Part shown: positions 1 to 10,680 of the stretch, piece by piece | How the letters are laid out: each line of letters begins with the position of its first letter | Numbering within the stretch: the first letter of the stretch is position 1 | From: Rhizomys pruinosus | Lineage: Eukaryota; Chordata; Mammalia; Rodentia; Spalacidae | Reading direction: 5' to 3' | Assembly: GCA_009823505.1 (NCBI GenBank) | Contig: VZQC01007982.1 | Location: forward strand, 308,284-372,283 | DNA: 64,000 bases | Made by a program: the position numbers and the translations under genes | Notes under the pieces: model-generated | Seen by the model: only the letters and a program-made list of their open reading frames with translations | What the model was told of the DNA's origin: nothing | Databases searched by the model: none

Positions 1-104
1 GCTGGATGGTGGGACCCATGAGCTGTGTGGGTTTGGGCACAACTGCTCGGAAATTGATTTTACATGAAGGATGCTTGTACTCACAGACTATCACCTACTG
101 TTTA

Positions 105-262
105 AAAAAAAAAAAACAGAGAAAGACGCAGAAAAGTTATGGCAGAATGCATGATCTGGGATGGATAGGGGTGGGGTGGGGGGAAGGGAAGGGGATATAT
201 GCCTGAACTGAATTGGAAAATGATGTATGAAATACACAAAACATCAATAAAAAAAAGGAAAG
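105..262 (+). mobile_element. L1 3'UTR terminal fragment
   Basis: After a short A run, the sequence follows the L1 3' end seen elsewhere here: a 'ggcagaatgcatga' block, a G-rich stretch, then 'aatgatgtatgaaata' and an A-rich tail. The same block order occurs at about 13,620-13,735 and 33,720-33,810. This is a 5'-truncated, non-coding L1 end. Bases 1-104 hold nothing I recognise. Confidence 0.7.
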
Positions 263-301
263 TGAAAAAAAAAGAAATTAGAAAATCACTGATTCTTTTA
301 A

Positions 302-562
302 TACGTATTTTTTAAATTTTTATTTATTTATTTATTCATTTATTTTATGTGTATCAATGTACTGTCTGCATGTACGTTTGTACACCCATGTCGTGCAATG
401 CCTCGGAGGTCAGAAGAGGGCATCGAATTCCCCTGTAACTGGAGTTCTCCTAGAATTGGAGTTACAGATGGTTCTTAGCTGCCATGTGGGTGCTGGGGAT
501 CGAACCCAGGTCCTCTGCAAGAGCAGTCATCGCTCTTAACCTCTAGGCCAACTCTCCAGCCC
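302..562 (-). mobile_element. B2 SINE
   Basis: On the minus strand this begins GGGCTGGAGAG (tRNA-like head with pol III A and B boxes, the B box near 'gggttcgatcccc') and ends in an A-rich tail. A 9-bp direct repeat TCACTGATT at 287-295 and 568-576 is a plausible target-site duplication. It is moderately diverged from the young B2s further along. Confidence 0.85.
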
Positions 563-1060
563 GATAGTCACTGATTTTTATTGTAAGGATTACATATATT
601 TCTTCAACATCTTCTGTGGTGCACTTTTATATTCATTTTTTATGTTGTATTTCTAGTTTTATATGTGTTTGTCTTGAAACTGTGTTTTGCATAGACTTTA
701 GATAAATCTATATTTATTTTCTCATGAATTAATAAATACATAAATTGTGTATCATTTAAAGATATGGTAATCACAAGGAGCGATGTTGACACTCAAATTT
801 TATTTTCGATTTCATCAAATAAAAAGTTTATTTACAGAGAAGCTTGTCAGATAAGTTCATCTATTGAATCTTGGTATAACACAAAATATATTTTGTAGTA
901 ATTTTTAATTTATGGAAAATAATATTCTTGTATTTAATAGGGATAGCATCCAGCTTATGGACATTGGTTAAGATAATTTTGATAATTTGATAAGAAAATT
1001 CCCCACCAGAAAATAAATCTAATAATAATTGTTAATTCTGATGCCTGAATCTAATCACTG
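563..1060. other. AT-rich intergenic sequence, nothing recognised
   Basis: No open frame of note and no repeat I can name. The base composition is AT-rich. Confidence 0.6.
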
Positions 1061-1134
1061 GACCCACATAATAGAAAGAAAGAGCTGACTCCCACAAGTT
1101 GTCTAGTTTACACAGTCCCTAAGTCGAGTGCGTG

Positions 1135-1170
<36 letters not shown>
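1061..1170 (+). repeat. SINE tail fragment ending in (CA)n
   Basis: The 'agagctgactcccacaagttgt' phrase is typical of the 3' half of old rodent SINEs of the B4/RSINE1 kind and runs into a (CA)n tract at 1,136-1,170. Microsatellite growth from a SINE tail is a common origin of such tracts. Confidence 0.55.
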
Positions 1171-1172
<2 letters not shown>

Positions 1173-1475
1173 TAAGTTTAATAGAGAATTTTAAATTTCT
1201 GATGCAATAATGTTCCAAATCTATGATGTAAATAATTGATGTCATACATATGTTTGTATATTCCACAGTGTAAATGTCAGCTAAAATGATGGAACATGTA
1301 AGGTGTTTACTTCTTTTGATGATCAGAATATTCATTGCATTTGAATTTATAACCTCCAGCATTGTGCACTAGCTGTGCACATTCTTAGTTATTTGATTGA
1401 TTCATACCAGCTCTCTGCATTCCATACAAAGGTAAATCTTCCATGTCATCTTTTTCGTCTTCTTAAAACATTTTA

Positions 1476-1686
1476 AAAACTATTATCATTTTATGTGTAG
1501 GGGTGTTTTACCTGCCTGTATATAATTGCACCATGTACATGTGGTGACCAGGAAAGGGCATTCAATCCCCTGGAACTGGAATTCTTGACAGTTGTAGGCT
1601 GACATATGGCTGCTGGGAACCAAAGCTGAGTCCTCTGAAAGAGCAACTAGTGCACTTAATGACCAAGCCATCTTTCCACCAGCCCT
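1476..1686 (-). mobile_element. old B3/B2-type SINE
   Basis: The minus strand reads from a degenerate GGGCTGGTGG head at 1,686 through the B2-like body to an A-rich tail. It is far more diverged than the young B2s (many substitutions and small deletions). Confidence 0.7.
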
Positions 1687-2275
1687 CTTTTTCCTCTTCA
1701 GATAGCAAAAAATAAGTGGGCCATCATCACATATCTGTTTTCCAAAAGCTCCTTTCTTCCATACGCCTCCACATTTCTACTTTCTTGTTTGGGAGTCGTA
1801 CTACCTGTTTTCCCCATGTCTTCATATAGGAAATTGATTATTGATTTTGAAAGTCTCACAGCTCCAGAAACTGATGATTAAAGTTCAGAGGCACAAATGT
1901 CCAAGGATCCAAGCAGCCAAGCAAAATAGTACAGTGTATGAGAGTAATTTTACACTGTCAGTTTCAAAGAAAATTCTCTTCTATTTTTTCATATCACAAG
2001 TGATCATTTGTACTTTGACGTTCAGTCAACCCCAATCTTACAGTCTTATTTATGGCGTCAAGCTCCAGATGCTTCTATCACTTGAGCTCTTCTTAAATCA
2101 CAGCATGTCTTTGATTCCACCTTGTACATTTCCTAGATACCCATGATTCAAAGACAAAGGTAACTGAGTGGGGTGTCCTACACCTAGAGTTCAGGGAACA
2201 TCCTGGAATAGGGGGGTGAAATGATTGTTAGAACCAGAGAACTGTGGTGCATGATGTTACAAAGGGTTTTCCAGA
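1687..2275. other. intergenic sequence, nothing recognised
   Basis: No repeat family identified. A 101-codon open frame at 1,841-2,146 has no recognisable domain and is probably chance. Confidence 0.5.
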
Positions 2276-2551
2276 TGTTACAGGGAAGCTGTCCTCACAA
2301 ACTCACCACAATATGATTGTTTAAACATGACCAGTTAAACAACACCAGTTGACATATCAATGCAGATGGAGCAAAGTTCACAAGATCCCACCACCAGATG
2401 CAGATCTACAAGCAGTCAATGGCAGCTGGGAAGGGAGAAGCAGTGTTGTCAAGGATGAAGCTCCAAATAGCTATCTAACACTTACTGATCAGCCCTAAAC
2501 ATATTACAAGGATCACCACTAAATGGACTCAATAGGTCGTTTATATAGATA

Positions 2552-2587
<36 letters not shown>

Positions 2588-2730
2588 ATTTATATCTAAC
2601 ATTAGTGATTAAAAAAGAGGGTGAGAAATTGAGAGAAAATAGAGAAATGTTGGAGGAGTGTGAAGGGCAATAGGAGAGGTAGAAATAATGTAAATACAGT
2701 ACTCTTATGTAGGAAATTGCCAAAAAAATA
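2276..2730 (+). repeat. degenerate unnamed interspersed repeat with (AT)n core
   Basis: Phrases such as 'gctgggaagggagaag', 'cagccctaaacatatta' and a G-rich downstream half recur, diverged, at about 53,520-54,175. Both copies carry an (AT)n tract at the same internal place (2,554-2,585 here). I cannot name the family. It is interrupted at 2,731 by the twin-primed L1. Confidence 0.5.
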
Positions 2731-3343
2731 GTCTCCATGTGTTCTTGTAGATAGTAGGGCTTCTTGTGATGTTACCATTAAGCTTTACTGCACTGTGGTT
2801 TAATAGAATGCATGAAATTATTTCAATACTTTATTTTTTTTCCCTGTGTCCCTCTACATGGTCAACGTTGGAGAAAGTGTAGTCTTAGATGTTTGGGTGG
2901 AATACTTGGTAGATATCTGTTAGTTCCTTTTGGTGTATGATATTGTTCAGTTCTGATGTCTCTCTGTTTATTCTTTGTCCAGTTGTCCTGTCCAAAAGGC
3001 TCAGTGGAGTACTGAAGTCCCCCACTATTAGTGTGCTGTGATTAATCTGTGCCTTGAGATCCTGCAGAATTGTGCTTATGTAGTTGGGTATACTGCACTT
3101 CGGTGGATATATATTCATGATTGTGAAATATTCATGGTTAATTGTTCCTTTGATAATAATGTAGTGATGCTCTTTGTCTCTTCTGATTAGTTTTACTTTG
3201 AAGTCTATTTTGCCTGATATTAGAATAGCAACTCCTGCTTGTCTTTTGGTACCATTTGCTGGGAATATTTTTTCCATCCTTTCACCTTAAGCCGGTACCT
3301 GTCCTTGATGGTAAGATGGGTTTCTGTAGACAGCAAAAGGATA
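2731..3343 (-). mobile_element. L1 inverted 5' arm, first part (ORF2 endonuclease region)
   Basis: This matches, in the same minus orientation, positions 7,015-7,660 of the L1 at 3,356-9,297, which is the ORF2 N-terminal endonuclease region. It contains a 130-codon frame (2,885-3,277) with broken endonuclease-like sequence. It continues at 9,310 after the nested L1. Read with the plus-strand arm from 9,669, it is the inverted 5' half of a twin-primed L1. Confidence 0.85.
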
Positions 3344-3355
3344 CATTCAGTTTCT
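3344..3355. repeat. target-site duplication (left) of nested L1
   Basis: CATTCAGTTTCT occurs here and at 9,298-9,309, exactly flanking the 5.9-kb minus-strand L1. Removing the L1 plus one copy restores continuous older L1 sequence. Confidence 0.9.
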
Positions 3356-3547
3356 TTTTTTAATTAATTAATTTATTTTTATTTTTTATCAAATCTAGAC
3401 CCGTGTCCCCCCCATTCCCCCACCCCACCAGAGCTCATGCATTCTGCCCAACTTGCTTTTCATCTCTTTCTCAATATTCTCCATGAGGAAGTTGACTGCT
3501 TTGAGCAGAAGTTCACTTTTTCAGTTAGTTCTTCGATGCAGACCTTT

Positions 3548-3592
3548 TTGTTGATGTTGTTGTTGTTGTTGTTGTTGTTGTTGCTGTTGCTG
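3548..3592 (+). repeat. (GTT)n microsatellite in L1 3'UTR
   Basis: A GTT run, AAC in the L1 sense. Short 'acaacaacaa' runs occur at the same place in the other L1 3'UTRs here, so this is expansion of an ancestral motif. Confidence 0.85.
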
Positions 3593-3677
3593 TTTCCAAT
3601 ATGCATCACTCCCAAATGCTTTGGACAAAAGCTCAAGGGGCCAGGCACAAGAAATACTTACAACTAGGTAATTGGCA

Positions 3678-6600
3678 CTAGCATCCACAAATGAGGGGTA
3701 CCATTCGTCGTTTGTTTTTCTGGGACTGTGTTACTTCACTTAGCATGATGTCCTCTAGCTCCAGTCATTTTCCTGCAAAGCTCATGATGTCATCTTTCTT
3801 TACTGCTGCATAGAACTCCATTGTGTAGATGTACCACATTTTCTCTATCCATTCATCATTTGAGGGTCATTTAGGTTGGTTCCATATCCTTGCTATTGTG
3901 AAGAGAGCTGAAATAAACATGGCAGTGCATGTATCTCTGTGGTGGGGTGAGTCTTGAGGGTACATGCCTAGGAGTGGTATGGCTGGGTCAGGTGGCAATT
4001 TCATTCCAAGTCTTCCAAGTGTTCTCCACACTGCTTTCCATAGTGGCTGCACGAGTTTACATTTCCACCAGCAGTGGATGAGTGTTCCCCTTTCCCCACA
4101 ACCTCTCCAGCACTTGGTATCATTTGTTTTCTTGATCTTACCCAGTCTTATTGGAGTAAGATGATATCTTTTTAAAAATTTAATTTAATTTAATTTTATT
4201 TTATTTATTTCTGTATGTGTATGAATGTACTGTCTGCATGTAGGTTTATGCACCCATGTCGTGCAATGCCGTGGAAGTCAGAAGAGGGTCTTGGATTCCC
4301 CTGGAACTGGAGCTCCCCTGGAATTGGAATTTCGGATGGTTCTCGGCCTCCATGTGGGTGCTGGGGATTGAAACTGGGTCATCTGCAAGAGCGGTTGGCG
4401 CTTTTAACCGCTAGTCCATCTCTCCAGCCCAAGATGGTATCTTAAAGTAGTTTTGATTTGCATTTCCTTAATGATTAGTGATGTTGAACACTTCTTAAGG
4501 TGTTTCTCAGACATCTCTAATTCCTCACTTGTGAAGTCTCTGTTCAGGTCTTTGCTCCATCTATTGAATGGGTCATTTGTTTTCTTTCTTCTTCGTTTTT
4601 TGAGTAGTTTATATATTCTAGAAATCAATGCTCTGTCAGAGGAATCTGTGGTGAAGGATTCCTCCCACTCTGTGGGATTTCTCTTCACTTCCTTGATTGT
4701 TTCTTTTCATATACAGAAGCTTTTGAGTTTAATGAGGTCCCATTTGTCAATTGTTGACCTTAATACTTGCACAGCTGCTGTCTGATTTAGGAAGTCTTTT
4801 CCTACGTCTATGTCTTGTAGTCTGCTGCTAACTTTTTCTTCTATCACCTTCAGAGTTAGGGGTTTCACGTTGAGGTCTTTGTTCCATCTGGAGTTAACTT
4901 TTGTACAGGGTGAGAGGTAGGGGTTTAATTCCATTCTTCTACAAGTGGTGATCCAGTTTTGCCAACACCACTTGCTGAAGATGCTGTTTTTCCTCCACTG
5001 TGTCTTCTTGGCCCCTTTGTCAAATATGAGACGGCTGAAATTGTATGTGCTCAGATTTGGATCTTCGGTATTGTTCCATTGGTCAACATGTCTGTTTTTG
5101 TGCCAGTACCAGGCTGTTTTTATGACTATAGCCCTGTAGTATAGTTTGAAGTGTGGTATAGAGATCCCCTTGAATTGCTCTTTTCACTCAAGGTTGTTTT
5201 GGCTATTCGGGGTCTTTTGTTTTTCCAAATGAATTTAAGGACTTTTGTTTCCAAGCATGCGAAGAAACTCTTGAGGATTTTGATTGGAATTGTGTTAAAT
5301 CTATACAAGAGTTTAGGTAAAATGGACATTTTTACAATGTTAATATTCCCAACCCATGAGCAGGGGATGTTTTTCCATCTTCTGATTTCTTCTTCAATTT
5401 CTTTCTTTAAAGGTTGAAAATTTTTGTTGTAGAGATCTTTGGTGTCTTTGGTTAGGTTTGTTCCTAGGTATTTTATTGTTTTTGAAGCTATTGTGAGCGG
5501 GAATGTCTCTGAATTCTTTCTCCAGTTGCTAGTACTTGGTGTAAAGAAAGGCCATTGATTTTTTAGGTTAATTTTGTATCCTGCCTCATTGCTGAAGCTG
5601 TTAATTGTTTCTAGGAGTTTTCTGGTGGAGGTTTTAGCATCCCTTAAATAAAAAATTAATATCATCATCAAATAGGGATAACTTGACTTCCTCTTTTCCA
5701 ATTAGTACTTCTTTAATTTCCTTTTTTTTTTGCCTTATTGCTCTAGATATTGTTTCAAGCACTATATTGAAGAGGAGTGGTGATGGGGGAAGCCATGCCG
5801 AGTTCCTACCTTTAAGGAGAATGCTTCTATTATTTCCCCATTTAGGATGATATTGGCTGTGGGTTTCCTGTATATGGCTTTGATTACATTGAGGAATGAT
5901 CCCTCCAATCCAATTTCTTCTAGGACTTTAAGAATGAAGGGATGCTGGATTTTATCAAAAGCTTTTTCAACATCGATTGAGATGATGGTGTGTTTTTTGT
6001 CTTTCATTTCATTTATGTGTTTGATGATGATTATTGATTTTCATTTGTTGAACCATCCCTGCATCTCTGGTATGAATCCAACTTGGTCATGATGGATGAT
6101 CTTCTTGATGTGGGTCTGTATGAGATTTGCCAATATCCTGTTTAGAATTTTGGCATCTGGTTCATGAGGGAGATGGGTCTATAATTCTCCTTTTTAGTTG
6201 TATCTTTGCCTGGTTTTGGTAATAGAGTGATGCTAGCTTCATAGAAGGAATTTGGGAGAATTCCCTCTGATTATATCCTTCTAAATAGTTTTAGTAATAA
6301 TGGTTGTATGTCTTTTTGAAATGTTTTATAGAATTCTGCCATGAAACCATCTGGGCCTGGACTTTTTTTAGTTGGGATGTTTCTTATTACATTTTCAATT
6401 TCTTCATATATTATGGGTCTGTTTAAGCTGTCAATATCTTCTTGGTTGAGCTTTGGTGACTCCCAGGATTTCAGATATTCATCCATTTCTTCTAGGTTTT
6501 TAAATTTGGTAGAGTGTAGGTTCTTGAAATATTCCCTTATGATTTTCTGGATCTTTTCCTTGTCTGTTGTGGTATTTCCTTTTTCATCATGTATTATATT

Positions 6601-7775
6601 GATTTGGAGTTGTTCCTTCTTTCTTTTGGTTAACTGGGCTAGAGGTCTGTCTATCTTGTTTATTATTTCAAAGAACCAACTTTGGATTCATTGATTTTTT
6701 GTATTGTTTTCTTTGTTTCTATTTCATTGATTTCTGGTCTGATTTTTGTTATTTCTTCCTGTCTGTTGCATTTAGGGTTCATCTGTTGTTGCCTCTCAAA
6801 TGCTTTTAACTATAGTGTTAGATCATTCACTTGTGTTCTTTCTGTTTTTCTAATGTAGGCACCCAGGGCTATAAACTTCCCTCTTATGACTGCTTTTAAG
6901 GTATCCCATAGGTTTTGTTGTGTTGTATTGTCATTGTCATTCAGTTCCAGGAATGCTTTTATTTCTTTCTTTGTCTCTTCCTTGACCCATTCCTTATTCA
7001 AGAGTGTGTTGTTTAGTCTCCATGTGTTCTTGTAGGCATTATGGCTTATCCTGGTGTTGATGTTGAACTTTATTGCACTGTGGTCAGATAGAATGCATGA
7101 AATTATTTCAATCTTTTTGCATTTGTGGAGGTTTCTTCTGTGTCCCCAGTATGTCATCGATTTTGGAGAATGTTCCATGGGGTGCTGAGTACAAAGTGTA
7201 TTCTCTGGTATTAGGGTGGAATATTTTGTAGAGGTCTATGAGATCCATTTGGTGTATCATATCATTCAGTTCAAATGTCTCTGTTTATTCTTTGTCCAGT
7301 TGACCTGTCCAAAGGACTCAGTGTGGTATTGAAGTCCCCTACTATGAGTGTACTGGGGTTAGTGTGTGACTTGTGGTCCTGGAGAATTGTCTTTATAAAG
7401 TTTGGTGCACTAGAGTTTGGTGCATATATATTCATGATTGTGAAATCTTGTGAATTGTTCCTTTGATAAAAATGTAATGGCTTTCTTTGTCTCTTCTGAT
7501 TTCTTTTACTTTAAGTCTATTTTGTCTGATATTAAAATAGGAACACCTGCTTTATTGTTGGTACCATTTGCTTGGAATATTTTTTTCCATCCTTTCACTC
7601 TAAGGTGGTGCCTGTCCTTGAAGGTAAGATGTGTTTCTTGTAGACACCATATTGATGGATTCTGTTTCCTATTCCAATCTCCCAGTCTATGTCTTTTGAT
7701 TGGGGAATTTAGTCCATTAATATTTAAAGTTATGACTGAAAGGTTTGTGTTGCTTCCTTTTGCCTTGTTATCCAT
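3678..7775 (-). pseudogene. L1 ORF2 (endonuclease / reverse transcriptase), broken
   Basis: ORF2p nicks target DNA and reverse transcribes L1 RNA at the nick. The start at 7,775 opens the endonuclease domain (NLSVITLNINGLNSP; LQETHL near 7,640). The C-terminus ([12 protein letters not shown] near 4,050; final LSEVTQSQ and stop at 3,678-3,680) follows. Removing the B2 and its duplicated target leaves about 3,825 bases, or 1,275 codons, the usual family length. It is dead: the reading frame changes at least three times between 7,178 and 4,934, there are stops, the RT catalytic box reads FDDD instead of FADD near 5,670, and a B2 interrupts it at 4,171-4,430. Confidence 0.92.
4171..4430 (-). mobile_element. 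young B2 SINE in L1 ORF2
   Basis: A complete B2 with head at 4,430 (GGGCTGGAGAG on the minus strand) and an A/T-rich tail at 4,171. The flanking 13-bp repeat AAGATGATATCTT (4,158-4,170) recurs at 4,431-4,443 with one mismatch. It inserted after the host L1. Confidence 0.93.
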
Positions 7776-7816
7776 TTTTGGTTTCGGTTTAGGTTTCTAC
7801 TTCTGCAGTTATGCTT

Positions 7817-8872
7817 TTATTGATTTCTCTTTCTAGGTGCCTGGGGATAGTTGCTCCTTTCTTCTGTCCTTTGAATTGCTTCAAGTATTCTCTGAAGGTT
7901 TGGTTTTCCAGACATGTATTCTTTCAACTTGATGTCATGGAAGGTTTTTCTCTCTCCTTCAATTATAATCGACATTTTTGTTGGGTATAGTAACCTGGGT
8001 TGGCATCTATTGTTCTTTAACACTGGGAATGATTTGCTCCAGGTTCTTCTTGCTTTCATAGTTTGTGTTGAGAAGTCAGTTGTAATTCTGATAGGTTTCC
8101 CCTTATAGGTCACTTGTTGTTTTTCTCTTGTAGCTTAAAGGATTTTGTCTTTGTTTTGGGTGTCTAGCATTTTAGCTATGATGTGGCATGGAGAATTTCT
8201 TTTCTGATCTTGTCTGTTTGGAGATCTATGTGCTTCTTGTATTTGTATTGGTTTGTCCATTTTTAGTTTGGGGAAGTTTTCATCTATTATTCTGTTGAAG
8301 ATCTGATCAATACCATTCTCTTCGGATTCTTCTCCTTCTTCTATTCCTATGATGTGGATGTTTGATCTTTTCATATTTTCCCAAAGTTCTTGATTGTTCC
8401 ACTTTTGTGTATTTTTAAATTTTTCATAATCTTTCCTTGAGGTTTTTAGTTGTTCTGTGTTATGTTCCAGGTCTGATATTCTTTGTTCTGCTTCCTCCAT
8501 TCTGCTTCTGAGGCTTTTTCCATTCCTTTCTTCTTGATTGGATGCGTGTTTTATTTCCTTTTTCATTTCCTCTTCTGATTTCTTTAGTGTTTCTACTTCC
8601 TTTTGGAGCTTCTCAATCTCTTCTTGTAGCTCTTTGCTTCACTGGTTGGTTTCCTTATCTTTTTCAGCATGGGATCTTTTCAGTGTTTCCAGTTCCTTCC
8701 AGAGTATGGCATTCTCTCTCTCTAGGTCCTTCTTGAGTTCTTCATTCTCTTTTCTTAGTTCTTTGATTTGCTCTTCATAATCTTGTAGTTCTTTAAATAT
8801 GTTCCCAATTTTGTTTCCAATATCTGTGTCCTGGGCCATCCCCAGGCGGATCCCACTGTAGGAATCTTCCAT
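7817..8872 (-). pseudogene. L1 ORF1 (RNA-binding chaperone), broken
   Basis: ORF1p is the trimeric nucleic-acid chaperone that coats L1 RNA. The start at 8,872 opens MEDSYSGIRLGMAQ, then a Glu/Lys-rich heptad region (coiled coil) to about 8,460, an RRM-like block (HIIGIEEGEESEENGIDQIFNRI near 8,300) and a C-terminal domain ending at 7,817. Total about 352 codons, normal for L1 ORF1. The frame is split near 8,640, 8,570 and 8,130, so no full protein can be made. Confidence 0.9.
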
Positions 8873-9297
8873 AGGGTTGGTAGAGCTTGATGCCGGATTA
8901 TCCTGCCCCTTTCCTATGTTTTCTCTTCTTCATGTTCCTGGCATATGGGCTTCTCTTTGCCTGTATTCCAATGTAGGTCCTAAATGCCTCTTCAATATGT
9001 TGAAGGCTTGCTTTGCTTGCCTCCTTCAGATGCCTTCATAATCCCAGTTGGTGGGGGGGCTGCCTACCTATGTGCGCTTGCCTCAGTTGGACTCGGGAGA
9101 TCTCAGATCTCAAGACTCAACACCACCTTTTATACCAGCTGGGAGGATAACTCCATCGCCACAAAAGCCAATTAAGCCAAAGACAACTGGATTAACGTAT
9201 TAGCTATATTAAACCAATCAGCAATAAGCCTTGCTTGAAGCACCCAGCTGCTGCCTACCTACCTGTGTTTGTCTCAGCTGGACTCAGGTGATCTCCG
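8873..9297 (-). promoter_or_regulatory. L1 5'UTR with monomer-like tandem repeat
   Basis: A block starting 'tgcctacctatgtgcgcttg' at 9,061 recurs at about 9,252 with similar following sequence ('ggactcaggtgatctc'), a spacing of about 191 bases. Rodent L1 promoters are typically tandem monomers of about 200 bases. Here about one monomer plus part of a second would be present. Confidence 0.6.
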
Positions 9298-9309
9298 CAT
9301 TCAGTTTCT
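9298..9309. repeat. target-site duplication (right) of nested L1
   Basis: Second copy of CATTCAGTTTCT, matching 3,344-3,355 exactly. Confidence 0.9.
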
Positions 9310-9668
9310 AATCCATTCTCCCAGTCTGTGTCTCTTGATTGGGGAATCCAGACCCATTAATGTTTAAAGTTAATATTAATTATATTGCTCTATTTCAATT
9401 TATTTCCTTTGTGCATTCTTGGTCCAGGTTTTCATTTCTGTAGTTATACTTTCATGAATTACTCTCTCTAGCTGTTTGGGAGTAGATGATCTTGCCCGCT
9501 GTCCTTTGAATTGCTTTGATTATCTTCTAAAGGTTTGGTTTTCTGGACAGGTATTCTTTCATCTTTTTTATGGCATGAAAGATTTTTTCTTTCTCCTTCA
9601 AATATAATCAACAATTTTGCTGGGTAAAGTTACCTGGGTTGGCATCTATAATTATTTAATACTGGGAC
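9310..9668 (-). mobile_element. L1 inverted 5' arm, second part
   Basis: This continues the minus-strand L1 interrupted at 3,343. It matches about 7,665-8,028 of the nested L1 (ORF2 start and ORF1 end). At about 9,668 it switches to plus-strand L1 in mid-sequence, the internal inversion junction. Confidence 0.88.
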
Positions 9669-9702
9669 TGAACAACAAACTCCTGAATAATGAATGGGTC
9701 AA

Positions 9703-9703
<1 letters not shown>

Positions 9704-9764
<61 letters not shown>
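9704..9764 (+). repeat. (AAAG)n expansion inside L1 ORF2
   Basis: A short 'gaaagaaa' motif of ORF2 has expanded to about 15 units. The nested L1 has only a short 'caaagaaagaa' at the corresponding place (6,960-6,975, minus strand). Confidence 0.9.
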
Positions 9765-10438
9765 GCATTCCTGAAACTAAATGAAAAAGTACAACACAAC
9801 AAAACCTATGGGACACTTTAAAAGCAGTCCTAAGAGGGAAATTTATAAAGCCCTAAGTGCCTACATTATGAAACAAAAGCAAAACCAAAAACAAAACAGG
9901 GCACAAATAAACAATCTAGCAGTAGAGCTAAAAACACTTGAGAAATAACAGCAAATGAAGCCTAAATCCAAAAGGCAAGATAACATAGCAAAATCAGAGA
10001 AGAGATCAATGAAATATAAACAAAGACAAGAACACAAAGAAACAGTGAATCCAAAATCTGGTTCTTTGAAAGGATGAAAAGGATAGATAGACCTCTAGCC
10101 CAGTTAACCAAAAGAAAGAAAGTGCAACTCCAAATCAATAAAATTGAAGAAGAAAGGAAAACATCATAACAGACAGTGAATAGATCCAGACAAACATATG
10201 AGAATAGTTCAAAACCTATACTCTACTAAATTTGAAAACCTAAGGGGAATGGATGAATAACTGAATGCCTGAGAATCACCAAAGCTTAACTAAAGAGATT
10301 GACAGCTTAAACATACCCATAATATATGAAGAAATCAAAATAGTAAATCAAAACCTCACAGGTAAAAAAAAAAAGCCCAGACCCAGATGGATTTACAGCA
10401 GAATTCTATAGAACAGTTAAAGAGGAATTAGAACCATT

Positions 10439-10680
10439 TTTTAAAATTTTTATTTATTTTTGTATGTGTATGAATGTACTGTCTGCATGTAGGTTTGTGC
10501 GCCCGTGTCATGCAATGCCGCAGAGGTCAGAAGAGGGTTTCGGATTCCCCTGGAACTGAAGTTCTCCTGGAATTAGAGTTACAGATGGTTCTTAGTCACC
10601 ATGTGGGTGCTAGGGACTGAATCCTGGTCCTCTGCAAGAGCAATCGGTCCTCTTAATTGCTAGGCTATCTCTCCAGCCCC
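10439..10680 (-). mobile_element. B2 SINE in L1 ORF2
   Basis: Head at 10,680, tail at 10,439. The 13-bp flanks AATTAGAACCATT (10,426-10,438) and AATTAAAACCATT (10,682-10,694) form a target-site duplication with one mismatch. Confidence 0.92.

Larger units (their letters stand above)
3356..9297 (-). mobile_element. near full-length L1 (LINE-1), nested, inactivated
   Basis: A 5.94-kb element flanked by a 12-bp target-site duplication. Read on the minus strand it has a 5'UTR (9,297-8,873), ORF1 (8,872-7,817), a short inter-ORF spacer, ORF2 (7,775-3,678), a 3'UTR (3,677 to about 3,370) with an (AAC)n tract, and a poly-A end abutting the left duplication. The 5' boundary coincides with the duplication, so it was not 5'-truncated. 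Both ORFs are broken, and a B2 sits in ORF2. It is younger than the L1 it interrupts. Confidence 0.93.
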
